Source: Sedimentibacter sp. zth1 (GTDB lineage: Bacteria > Bacillota > Clostridia > Tissierellales > Sedimentibacteraceae). From it: a stretch of 64,000 nt of DNA. A program made the position numbers and the translations under genes. Numbering within the stretch: the first letter of the stretch is position 1; each line of letters starts with the position of its first letter. The stretch covers positions 1,054,001-1,118,000 of the forward strand of contig NZ_CP071445.1 in the NCBI RefSeq assembly GCF_017352195.1, written 5' to 3'. This document shows positions 26,208-33,633 of the stretch, piece by piece. The notes under the pieces are model-generated. The model did no database searches. It had not been told where the DNA came from and saw only the letters and a program-made list of their open reading frames with translations.

Positions 26208-26633
26208 TTATAATTTCCATATCATTGAATATTCTGTTTCCTTAGTATCATCATTTTCTTTTTCTCTTTCTATTTTAAATCCATGATTCTTATAAAACTC
26301 TATCGCTTTCAAATTTTTTGCATAAACATCTAATTTTAAGATTGGATAATGTAACTTGCATTTTTCAATCAATTTACTCCCTATTCCATTAGATTGATAT
26401 TGCTTTGAAACAAAAAGTCCTGCAATATAAGATTTATCCACAATACCTATAAATCCCTTTATTTCACCATCATCTTCATAAGTAAGAACGTTAGATTGTG
26501 GCAAAACTTTGTTTACAAAATCATAGTTTTCTATCCAATAACTTTCAGAAATAAAATAATGAGCTTTAATATTTGTTTCAAGCCAAATTTTCATTACATT
26601 ATCTATTTTAGACATTTCTAATTCTTTTATCAT
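26208..26633 (-). CDS. GNAT family N-acetyltransferase
   Basis: Predicted acetyl-CoA dependent N-acetyltransferase, 141 residues, substrate unknown. The acetyl-CoA loop is seen as VSKQYQSNGIGSKLIEKC near 75-92, followed by the usual C-terminal strand and NLKAIEFYKNHGFK near 108-121. It resembles YjaB/YiiD-like small acetyltransferases. It stands alone upstream of a long noncoding stretch. Confidence 0.85.
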   Translation of the reverse strand: MIKELEMSKIDNVMKIWLETNIKAHYFISESYWIENYDFVNKVLPQSNVLTYEDDGEIKGFIGIVDKSYIAGLFVSKQYQSNGIGSKLIEKCKLHYPILKLDVYAKNLKAIEFYKNHGFKIEREKENDDTKETEYSMIWKL

Positions 26634-26760
26634 TATTTACACTCCTTATTTGTGAAATATTACAATTTCAACTTAGCACAATTATACAATTGCATACTTT
26701 ATATCATTTATTATATCACAAATAATTTTTTTCCACTTAAATAATTTATACTGTAACCTT

Positions 26761-26884
26761 AAAAACTTTTCTCACGCATTTTGACTTTTGCGAATGAAAC
26801 TGCAATTACAATTCTCTATGCAGAACATAGCTGAGCAAAGAAAATTATTCTTCCTTTTTTAAGGACATCGTAGGGTAACTAGCA
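26761..26884 (+). repeat. Dispersed noncoding repeat, copy 1
   Basis: This copy and the one at 27092-27208 are direct repeats with a period of 331 nt. Blocks in order are CGCATTTTGACTTTTGCGAA, ACTGCAATTACAATTCTC, TATGC-AGAACATAGCTGAG, AAAATTATTCTTC, TTTTTT and ACTAGC. No coding frame is conserved. The gap 26634-27402 (769 nt) contains no gene that I can support. Confidence 0.75.
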
Positions 26885-26998
26885 AGTAAATGCTCACAAA
26901 GGCTAGCCATAACAAGACCTCAGAGACTAGCTACAAAATACCCTCAAGGACTAACAGCAACACAATTAAATTGACAAACGCAAGACTAGCCAAATAGC

Positions 26999-27088
26999 AA
27001 AAAAGAATAATTTCACTGTCGAAGCATTGTGAAGCATAGATAGAATTGTACAAAGTGGAGTGAGCGTTCTAAGTCAATTCAGACTAGC
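26999..27088 (-). repeat. Dispersed noncoding repeat, inverted copy
   Basis: Read on the minus strand: TTGACTTAGAACGC, then TACAATTCTATCTATGC, then GAAATTATTCTTTTTT, and GGCTAGTC. It is a more diverged copy of the same unit, facing copy 1, so 26780-27082 could fold into a long imperfect hairpin. Confidence 0.6.
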
Positions 27089-27091
27089 TAT

Positions 27092-27208
27092 AAAAACTTA
27101 TCCCGCGCATTTGACTTTTGCGAACAGAACTGCAATTACAATTCTCTATGCGTAACATAGCTGAGTAAAGAAAATTATTCTTCATTTTTTATGATCAAGC
27201 AAACTAGC
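27092..27208 (+). repeat. Dispersed noncoding repeat, copy 2
   Basis: Close to copy 1: CGCATTTGACTTTTGCGAAC, ACTGCAATTACAATTCTC, then the small palindrome CTATGCGTAACATAG, AAAATTATTCTTC, TTTTTT and AACTAGC. The flanking stretches after both copies are also related (for example CACAATTAAATTGACAAACG near 26960 and CACTATTAAATCGACCAACA near 27309), so the duplicated unit is about 250 nt or more. Confidence 0.75.
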
Positions 27209-27350
27209 AACAACACAAGCTACAGAGACAGACTATAATAAACAATAAAGACTGTCTAGTCATGATCACTAAGAATAACCATAATAAGACTACAAAGACT
27301 AGCTGTAACACTATTAAATCGACCAACACAAGACGAGCTCAATAGCAAAC

Positions 27351-27388
27351 AAAAAATCTCCAAAATTCCTTAATAGAATCTTGGAGAT
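27351..27388 (-). terminator. Terminator after pyrR
   Basis: The stem ATCTCCAA-AATTC / GAATC-TTGGAGAT, with one mismatch, is followed on the minus strand by a six-U run. It lies 15 nt after the pyrR stop and ends the operon that begins with the HlyD-like gene. Confidence 0.85.
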
Positions 27389-27402
27389 ACCACTTACCAT
27401 TC

Positions 27403-27933
27403 TTATTCACCAATAACTACCTTGTCGCAGTCATCCATATCTTTAAGACAAACCTTAACTCTTTCAGTGTGACTTGTAGGTACATTTTTGCCTATGAAAT
27501 CAGCCCTGATGGGAAGTTCTCTGTGTCCTCTGTCTATCAAAACAGCTAACTCGACATTATTCGGTCTTCCTTTGTCAACGATAGCATCCAATGCAGCTCT
27601 TACAGTTCTTCCTGTATAAAGAACATCATCCACTAAAATTACTGACTTATCCTTTATATCAAATGAAAATTGTTCAACTGATGCAGGTGCTTCAAAATCC
27701 TTCTCATAATCATCTCTATAATAAGTTATATCCAGTGGAAATGCTGGAACATCAACTCCCTCAATAGCGTTAATTTGTTCTTGAATTCTTAAAGCTAAAG
27801 GCCATCCTCTTGTTTTAATTCCTATAAGAACTAAATTTTCGGCACCCTTGTTTTTTTCAATAATTTCATGAGTTAATCTAATTATCGCTCTTTTAATAGC
27901 CTTATCATCCATAATTAAAGCTTTTACTTTCAT
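27403..27933 (-). CDS. pyrR: Pyrimidine operon attenuator / uracil phosphoribosyltransferase
   Basis: RNA-binding regulator of pyrimidine genes that also has weak uracil phosphoribosyltransferase activity. The 176-residue protein has the PRPP loop VILVDDVLYTGRTVRAALD near 96-114 and the YRDDYEKDF region near 71-79. It ends a cell-division/lipoprotein operon, directly after the rluD-type gene as in Bacillus. The pyr biosynthetic genes themselves are not in the window, and no PyrR-binding leader is seen here. Confidence 0.94.
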   Translation of the reverse strand: MKVKALIMDDKAIKRAIIRLTHEIIEKNKGAENLVLIGIKTRGWPLALRIQEQINAIEGVDVPAFPLDITYYRDDYEKDFEAPASVEQFSFDIKDKSVILVDDVLYTGRTVRAALDAIVDKGRPNNVELAVLIDRGHRELPIRADFIGKNVPTSHTERVKVCLKDMDDCDKVVIGE

Positions 27934-27934
27934 T

Positions 27935-28849
27935 TTATCTCTCCGATTTATCTAATTTTTCTAATACTCTTTTAAAATAGATAGGTAACTCTGATTCAAA
28001 CTCTAAGTACTCTTTTGTTTTTGGGTGAACAAAACCAATTGATTTAGAATGTAAAAGTTGTCCATTAAGCCCAAACTTTTTATCCACTTTCCCGTAAACA
28101 TCATCCCCTACAATTGGATGACCAATATATTTCATGTGTACACGAATTTGATGTGTTCTACCTGTTTCTAATTTAAGCTTTATAAGAGTATACTTCTTAT
28201 ATCTTTTTATCACTTCATAATTAGTAATAGCTTCCTTGCTATTTTTTTTAGTAACGCATCTTTTTTTTCTATCTTTTTCACTTCTGCCAAGTGGCGCATC
28301 TATAACACCCTTGTCATTCTTAACAACACCTTCAACAAGTGCATGATATATTCTATTTATTGAATGTTCCTTTAAACAATCAGACAAATAAATATGAGAA
28401 TAATCATTTTTAGCTATAATCAACAATCCTGACGTATTTTTATCCAATCTATGAACTATTCCTGGTCTAATCACTCCATTGATAGACGATAATTCATCAA
28501 CTTTACTCATAAGAGCATTAACTAAAGTACCACTATAATGTCCGACTGCTGGATGTACAACCATTCCTTGAGGTTTGTTGATAACTGCAACATCATTATC
28601 CTCATAAACTATATCCAAATCTATATCTTCTGCAACAACATCTAAAACTTTAGGTTCAGGAATATTTATTATAATTTCATCATTAATTTTAACTTTGTAA
28701 TTTTTGTTTACTGCCTTTGAATTTACTGTTATATTTTCTTCATTAATTAATTTCTGTATAGCACTTCTAGATAAATTCTCTAATTTACTAGATATATACG
28801 TATCAATTCTAATATTATTTTCTTCTACAATTAGGTTTACTTTATCCAT
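27935..28849 (-). CDS. RluA/RluD family rRNA pseudouridine synthase
   Basis: Pseudouridine synthase for large-subunit rRNA, YlyB-like by position. An N-terminal S4 domain (about 12-65) is followed by the catalytic domain with HRLDKNTSGLL at 133-143, where Asp136 is the nucleophile. ATG 28849 is chosen; a TTG six codons upstream is the alternative. It overlaps the end of lspA by 8 nt, so translation is coupled. The lspA-rluD-pyrR order is the Bacillus order. Confidence 0.92.
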   Translation of the reverse strand: MDKVNLIVEENNIRIDTYISSKLENLSRSAIQKLINEENITVNSKAVNKNYKVKINDEIIINIPEPKVLDVVAEDIDLDIVYEDNDVAVINKPQGMVVHPAVGHYSGTLVNALMSKVDELSSINGVIRPGIVHRLDKNTSGLLIIAKNDYSHIYLSDCLKEHSINRIYHALVEGVVKNDKGVIDAPLGRSEKDRKKRCVTKKNSKEAITNYEVIKRYKKYTLIKLKLETGRTHQIRVHMKYIGHPIVGDDVYGKVDKKFGLNGQLLHSKSIGFVHPKTKEYLEFESELPIYFKRVLEKLDKSER

Positions 28850-29318
28850 CAATTTTGCTCTTTTCAAACTTATTAAATATAATCAACAATAGCAAAAGAA
28901 TTGTACCTACTACAACACAGCAATCTGCCACATTGAACACTGGAAAATCATAAAACGAACCAAATTTAAAATCAATGAAGTCTACAACATATCCAAGTCT
29001 AAATCTATCAATAAAATTACCTATTGCACCACTAAGTATCAAAACTAATGCATATCGCGAACATTTTGTAATTTTTTTATTAAACAATATAACAGCTACA
29101 ATAAAGCCTATAAGTAAAACCGTAGAAATAATAAAAAAAATTCTTTGATCTTGCAATATTCCAAAAGCTGCTCCTCTATTCTCTACATACTTAAATGATA
29201 AAAAACTTCCTAACACACTTATTGATGCAAAATCTTTAAGCGCTTTTACTGCCCAAAGCTTAGTTATTTGATCAATTACTAACGAAGCTAAAATAATCAC
29301 TCCATAAATATAATGCAT
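28842..29318 (-). CDS. lspA: Lipoprotein signal peptidase (signal peptidase II)
   Basis: Membrane aspartic protease that removes lipoprotein signal peptides, such as that of OppA in this window. The 158 residues form four membrane helices. NRGAAFG is at 47-53, and the catalytic Asp pair is Asp104 in NFIDR and Asp132 in FNVADC. It lies between mtnN and the rluD-type gene; in Bacillus ileS would be upstream. Confidence 0.95.
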   Translation of the reverse strand: MHYIYGVIILASLVIDQITKLWAVKALKDFASISVLGSFLSFKYVENRGAAFGILQDQRIFFIISTVLLIGFIVAVILFNKKITKCSRYALVLILSGAIGNFIDRFRLGYVVDFIDFKFGSFYDFPVFNVADCCVVVGTILLLLLIIFNKFEKSKIDG

Positions 29319-29321
29319 ATT

Positions 29322-30017
29322 TTACAACTCCTCGATTAATGCGCTCGATATTTTAAAGCATTTTTCTAATGCTATTTTTTCAAATTCATTATATACCATT
29401 GTCGCTCTATCATCAGAAGTATCAGATATACATCTAATAGCCATAAAAGGTACCTTGTTTAAAAAGCAAACGTGAGCTATAGATGCACTTTCCATATCTG
29501 TACACATTGCATCAAAATTCTCTTTAATCCACTGTTTCTTAATATTAGTAGAAACAAATTCATCTCCTGAAACTATTCTTCCCACATAGTATGTCATATT
29601 ATTATTTTCTGCTATTTTTGTTATTTTATCTAATATTTCTTTATTAGCTTTGAATATATAGTTTTCACCCATTCTAGGTATCTCTCCTAGTTTATATCCA
29701 AATCCTACTGCATTAACATCATGCTGCAATAAGTCAGTTGAAAAAACAACGTCAGCAATATTTAACTTTTCTGAAATAGCTCCCGCTATACCTGTGTTTA
29801 CAACACAATCAACCTTAAATCTATCAATAAGAAGTTGTGTACAAATTGCTGAGTTAACCTTTCCTATACCTGAAACAACTACTACTATTTTTTTATCATT
29901 ATGATTTATAATATTAAACTCAAAGTCTAAATGATTAACCTTCTCACTAGTTCCGTAATACTTAATTAAAGCAGCAACCTCTTCTTGCATTGCCCCTATT
30001 ATTCCAATATTTTTCAT
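29322..30017 (-). CDS. mtnN: 5'-methylthioadenosine/S-adenosylhomocysteine nucleosidase
   Basis: Splits methylthioadenosine and S-adenosylhomocysteine, clearing by-products of the SAM enzymes encoded nearby. Motifs are IGIIGAMQEEV at 4-14, VVSGIGKVNSA near 49-59, GIAGAIS near 77, and MESASIAHVC followed by IRCISDTSDD near 193-202, with the catalytic Asp. Length 231. Its place between ylmH and lspA is unusual, because divIVA and ileS occupy that interval in Bacillus. Confidence 0.94.
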   Translation of the reverse strand: MKNIGIIGAMQEEVAALIKYYGTSEKVNHLDFEFNIINHNDKKIVVVVSGIGKVNSAICTQLLIDRFKVDCVVNTGIAGAISEKLNIADVVFSTDLLQHDVNAVGFGYKLGEIPRMGENYIFKANKEILDKITKIAENNNMTYYVGRIVSGDEFVSTNIKKQWIKENFDAMCTDMESASIAHVCFLNKVPFMAIRCISDTSDDRATMVYNEFEKIALEKCFKISSALIEEL

Positions 30018-30027
30018 TATTCCTCCA

Positions 30028-30825
30028 TTATTTTCTAATATAATGCTTTATGTCAAGCTTTATTTTGCCGCTTTTTGTACTTCCAATTTCTTTTTCAATC
30101 ATAAATCTACCAAATCTTCTAATAGAAATCAAATCCTTTTCACTTACTATAAATGTTGGTTTTTTAACAACTTCAAAGTTAATTTTTACATTTCCAGAAC
30201 TAATTAAATCATTACATATATCTCTTGATTTATTAATTAGTGACTTTACTACATTATCAAGCCTCAGTGAGGTTACATTTATAATTATATTTTCATGATC
30301 TGACTCTTTATAGCTAATATCCTCTAATTCAATTTGTTTAATATCAATCTTATTATTTCCTACTTTATCTAGGTTATATATTATAACATCACTGATATCA
30401 CTATTACAAATAATATCAGCAAATTCATCATGTACATAAATATCTCCAATTTTACTTCTGTCTATACCCAAGCTCATCAAAGACCCTAAATAATTATTGT
30501 GATCAAGGTCTTTAAATTTAGATTTATTGTAAAGTCTATATGCTGTAAAATATTCCTTTGCATCAACATCATCTTCGCTAATATAATCAGGAAATAAAAT
30601 TAAACTTTTCCTTTCGCTATGTTCATACGTCGGGAAAAGTTTATAACTAATATCTTCATTATTTATTAAGGGTAAACAATAATTCAAAACATTATCATTT
30701 ATAAAGTCTGAAGCGTAGTTAACATAGTTCTTGCTAACCAATTTAGCTTTGTCTACCACTTTTCTTACTAATAGCCTTGTTTCCTCGTCTTGAATATAAT
30801 CATAATATTTATTAAAATCTTTCAT
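30028..30825 (-). CDS. ylmH: YlmH-like S4-domain RNA-binding protein
   Basis: RNA-binding protein of the YlmH family, linked in Bacillus to ribosome quality control alongside RqcH. The 265 residues have an N-terminal YlmH domain with YEHSERKSLILFPDY near 87-101. A C-terminal S4 domain from about 185 includes LRLDNVVKSLINKSR and ISSGNVKINFEVV. It follows yggT in the conserved sepF-ylmG-ylmH order. Confidence 0.9.
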   Translation of the reverse strand: MKDFNKYYDYIQDEETRLLVRKVVDKAKLVSKNYVNYASDFINDNVLNYCLPLINNEDISYKLFPTYEHSERKSLILFPDYISEDDVDAKEYFTAYRLYNKSKFKDLDHNNYLGSLMSLGIDRSKIGDIYVHDEFADIICNSDISDVIIYNLDKVGNNKIDIKQIELEDISYKESDHENIIINVTSLRLDNVVKSLINKSRDICNDLISSGNVKINFEVVKKPTFIVSEKDLISIRRFGRFMIEKEIGSTKSGKIKLDIKHYIRK

Positions 30826-30839
30826 AATATAAACCTAAC

Positions 30840-31109
30840 TTAAAATATCGTCAATACGATACTTAATATAACTCTTAATAATAGAAATGCAAGTATTGGT
30901 GAAAAATCAAGCATTCCATTTCCTAATCCCAATCTACTTAATAAAGCCTTACATGGCAGCAGAACTGGATCAGTAATTTGATATATTATATCAGAGAATT
31001 TGCTAAATCTCAAACTAGGAATATACGAAATAAGTATCCTAACTAGTATTGCAAATTCAATAATTTCAATTAAAATGACTAAACCTTGTTTAATTGTGTA
31101 ACTTATCAT
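30840..31109 (-). CDS. YggT family membrane protein (YlmG)
   Basis: Small membrane protein of 89 residues with two hydrophobic segments near 8-28 and 67-88. Between them is the YggT hallmark FSDIIYQITDPVLLPCKALL near 37-56. It lies between sepF and ylmH. A role in membrane or division-site organisation is suggested by the neighbourhood, but the molecular function is unknown. Confidence 0.88.
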   Translation of the reverse strand: MISYTIKQGLVILIEIIEFAILVRILISYIPSLRFSKFSDIIYQITDPVLLPCKALLSRLGLGNGMLDFSPILAFLLLRVILSIVLTIF

Positions 31110-31132
31110 TAATTTCCTCTTTACTTTTTTTA

Positions 31133-31582
31133 CTATTTATAGTTAAAATTTCTCTCAAATCTATCTTTTTCCATTCTCCCGTCAATTTGAACATTGATAG
31201 GTGCTATAACAAATATACCTTTTGACACTTTCTGTATACTTGCTTCTAATGCATAAACTGCACCCTTTATAAATTCAAATATTTGTCTTTGGTCTTCTAG
31301 TTCAAGATTTTCGATATTTAAAACTACTGCTTTTCTGTTTTTTAACTCATCTACAGCTCTTGTACAATCTTCATATTTTTCTGGTTCGCAAATAAATAAT
31401 TTCATATCTGAATTAGAATGTACTTTAATTACATTGCCTTTTTTTGAATATGAATTGATATTTGGGTTTACTGGTTTTACTTCAGTCTTTGCGTCATTTT
31501 CATATTCATCTTCGTAACCATCTTCATCTTCTTCCATATCAGTTAATCCAATAAAGTCTTTCATTTTATTCATAAAACTCAT
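31133..31582 (-). CDS. sepF: Cell division protein SepF
   Basis: FtsZ-ring associated protein that anchors FtsZ to the membrane. The 149 residues have an N-terminal amphipathic stretch (MNKMKDFIGL), an acidic linker, and a C-terminal SepF domain (about 65-149) with RKAVVLNIENLE and QRIFEFIKGAVYAL-like segments. It lies between yggS and yggT as in Bacillus, although divIVA is missing from the block. Confidence 0.92.
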   Translation of the reverse strand: MSFMNKMKDFIGLTDMEEDEDGYEDEYENDAKTEVKPVNPNINSYSKKGNVIKVHSNSDMKLFICEPEKYEDCTRAVDELKNRKAVVLNIENLELEDQRQIFEFIKGAVYALEASIQKVSKGIFVIAPINVQIDGRMEKDRFERNFNYK

Positions 31583-31605
31583 TTATATCTCCTCCATGGT
31601 TTTTA

Positions 31606-32301
31606 TCATTTATATACTCTACTGCCAAAAATAGCAGTTCCTATTCTAATTATATTAGCACCTTCCTCGATGGCTATTTCAAAATCATTAGTCATACCCA
31701 TTGATAAATACTTCATTTCTACATTTTTATAGCTATGAGTTGATACTTTATCAAATAAGCATTTCATTTCTTTAAATACCCATCTAACATCTTCTTTGTT
31801 TTCACTAAATGGTGCAACTGTCATCAATCCAACCACTTTAATATTTTCTAAATTTTCTATTGAAATCAAGAAATCAAACAAATCTTCTTTTTTTAGCCCA
31901 AACTTACTATCCTCTTCACCAATATTCATTTCAATAAGTACTTCTGAAATCAAGTCATGTTGCTCAGATCTCTTATTAATTTCTTCAGCTAAAGATTTAC
32001 TTTCAACTGAATGTATCAATTTAACTTTTCCAACAATATACTTAACCTTATTAGTTTGCAAATGACCTATAATGTGCCAATTTATATTGGAATTTGTAAT
32101 TTGCTCATTTTTATTCCTAAATTCCTGAACTCTGTTTTCGCCTAAGTTTAATAGCCCAGCATCTACAGCTTGTAGAGCCTTTTCAAAATCAACTGTTTTT
32201 GTTACTGCTATAACAGTTATATCATCTAAAGTTTTATTAACCTTATTTGCAGCAAGTTCGACCTTTGCCAATACTTCTTTTACATTCTTTTGTATACCCA
32301 T
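31606..32301 (-). CDS. YggS family PLP homeostasis protein (YlmE)
   Basis: Pyridoxal-phosphate-binding protein that controls free PLP level; it has no known enzymatic activity. The PLP lysine is near residue 35 in VIAVTKTV. GENRVQEF and WHIIGHLQTNKVKY follow, and the phosphate-binding SMGMTNDFEIAI is near 195-206. The ATG at 32301 has GGAGATG upstream; an in-frame GTG two codons earlier overlaps that site. It is upstream of sepF as in Bacillus ylmE. Confidence 0.92.
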   Translation of the reverse strand: MGIQKNVKEVLAKVELAANKVNKTLDDITVIAVTKTVDFEKALQAVDAGLLNLGENRVQEFRNKNEQITNSNINWHIIGHLQTNKVKYIVGKVKLIHSVESKSLAEEINKRSEQHDLISEVLIEMNIGEEDSKFGLKKEDLFDFLISIENLENIKVVGLMTVAPFSENKEDVRWVFKEMKCLFDKVSTHSYKNVEMKYLSMGMTNDFEIAIEEGANIIRIGTAIFGSRVYK

Positions 32302-32312
32302 GATCACATCTC

Positions 32313-33449
32313 CTAATCAACGATTTCTCCTTCATATACCTTATCAACATCTAATACTACTTTATCAAATGTTTTTACAGTATTATAATAGGTATCTTCG
32401 ATTTTTATTATGCCTCTTTTGCCATTAGAAATAATTTTCCCCTGTGAAACAATATAGTATTTATCGTCAGAACTTAATATTTCAACTGGTAAAAATTTAA
32501 TTATGTTACTTATGTCCTTAATATATACACCAGTTAGTCCATCTCTTTCAACTACAGCTTCCTTTTGTATTATTATACCTTCATGCACATTAGTAATTAA
32601 ATCTATATCTACAATTCTTTTATTGTAGATTTCGTAAAAAAAATCATTAAAGCTAATTACTAAAACAGAATTTTCACCATCAGTATTTATATTATTTATC
32701 CATCCGTAAATTTTTTCATTATCATTATTAAATCTTACGCTAGCATATGAGTTTTCCTTAAACAGCTTTGCTTCTTCATTGCTAACAACGCATACAACAT
32801 AATAATAAAAATTATTAATTACCTTTACTAAATTATCACCACTATTAATATTTCTAATATGAAATGTATTCATTTCATCTGTAGTTAAATTTAATAATCT
32901 TTCAGGCATTATATCATCAACACTATTAAACTTCATAATATCCTCTAGCCCATCAAAGCAGTATGTGACAAAACCAGATTTTGGTGAATAAAAAGGAATT
33001 TTATTAGAATCTTTAGCTTTAACCAATTGAGCTCTTAAATTATTCAACTCAGTTTGGTTGTATGTAGAATATTTACTACCACTTCCACTGCCAATAGTAA
33101 TTACTGATTTACCTCTATTTGCGATATTCTTAATCTCTTCATCAATTAACTTTATTTCATCATCAATCTGTTGTGAACTGTTAGCCGTTATAATGTCTGC
33201 AATATATAATCCTTTATATACTTTATCACCTTCATTATAATAATACTTTGATTCTCCAGAACATTTAGCTTTTAAAACTACCTCATCTTTTATAATAACA
33301 CCTGAAGTTTTAATTACATCTTCTAATTTCCCTTGTTCTACTACTTTAATATCTATTATACTATTATACTTTTGAAATGCATATAATAGCAAGAAAACTA
33401 TAGAAAATATTATAATACTATTTCTAAAAAATTTTTTCTTCCTTGACAT
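32313..33449 (-). CDS. HlyD-like membrane-anchored protein
   Basis: Membrane fusion-type protein of 378 residues. A positively charged N-terminus and one membrane helix (about 8-25) are followed by an extracytoplasmic barrel-sandwich region (VVEQGKLEDVIKTSGVI near 35-51). A helical Lys/Glu-rich segment and a second beta domain follow. No transporter gene is beside it. Its place upstream of yggS and sepF suggests a role at the envelope, perhaps in division. The ATG at 33449 is chosen over upstream in-frame GTG codons; the ribosome site is weak. It is the first gene of the operon. Confidence 0.78.
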   Translation of the reverse strand: MSRKKKFFRNSIIIFSIVFLLLYAFQKYNSIIDIKVVEQGKLEDVIKTSGVIIKDEVVLKAKCSGESKYYYNEGDKVYKGLYIADIITANSSQQIDDEIKLIDEEIKNIANRGKSVITIGSGSGSKYSTYNQTELNNLRAQLVKAKDSNKIPFYSPKSGFVTYCFDGLEDIMKFNSVDDIMPERLLNLTTDEMNTFHIRNINSGDNLVKVINNFYYYVVCVVSNEEAKLFKENSYASVRFNNDNEKIYGWINNINTDGENSVLVISFNDFFYEIYNKRIVDIDLITNVHEGIIIQKEAVVERDGLTGVYIKDISNIIKFLPVEILSSDDKYYIVSQGKIISNGKRGIIKIEDTYYNTVKTFDKVVLDVDKVYEGEIVD

Positions 33450-33479
33450 TTTAAACACCACAAGTTTATTTTTTATTTG

Positions 33480-33509
33480 ATTATATCATATTTATGGACA
33501 ATTATGCAA
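33480..33509 (-). promoter_or_regulatory. Promoter of the HlyD-yggS-sepF-...-pyrR operon
   Basis: Minus-strand TTGCAT (33504-33509), 18-nt spacer and a perfect TATAAT (33480-33485), about 31 nt before the first gene of the operon. Confidence 0.65.
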
Positions 33510-33580
33510 CATTTATATTATATGATTTTTACATATATGATGTAATATTAACTTAAATTTAGATTAATCAAATATTATAT

Positions 33581-33629
33581 AAAAAAATACAGAAATATGC
33601 ATGTATTATGCATATTTCTGTATTTTTTT
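33581..33629. terminator. 22-bp perfect hairpin after spoIVA
   Basis: Arms 33581-33602 and 33608-33629 are perfectly complementary with a 5-nt loop and have A7/T7 ends, so the structure terminates in both directions. It starts 5 nt after the spoIVA stop and separates this sporulation gene from the HlyD operon promoter. Confidence 0.9.
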
Positions 33630-33633
33630 CTTA

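Noticed and set aside
26761-27402. Possible CRISPR array in the repeat-rich noncoding block
   Set aside because: The repeats are long (about 100 nt), few, imperfect and partly inverted; there are no regular spacers and no cas genes in the window.
27389-27960. PyrR-controlled attenuator near pyrR
   Set aside because: pyrR follows the rluD-type gene by 1 nt, with no leader and no anti-antiterminator; only a simple terminator is found after it.
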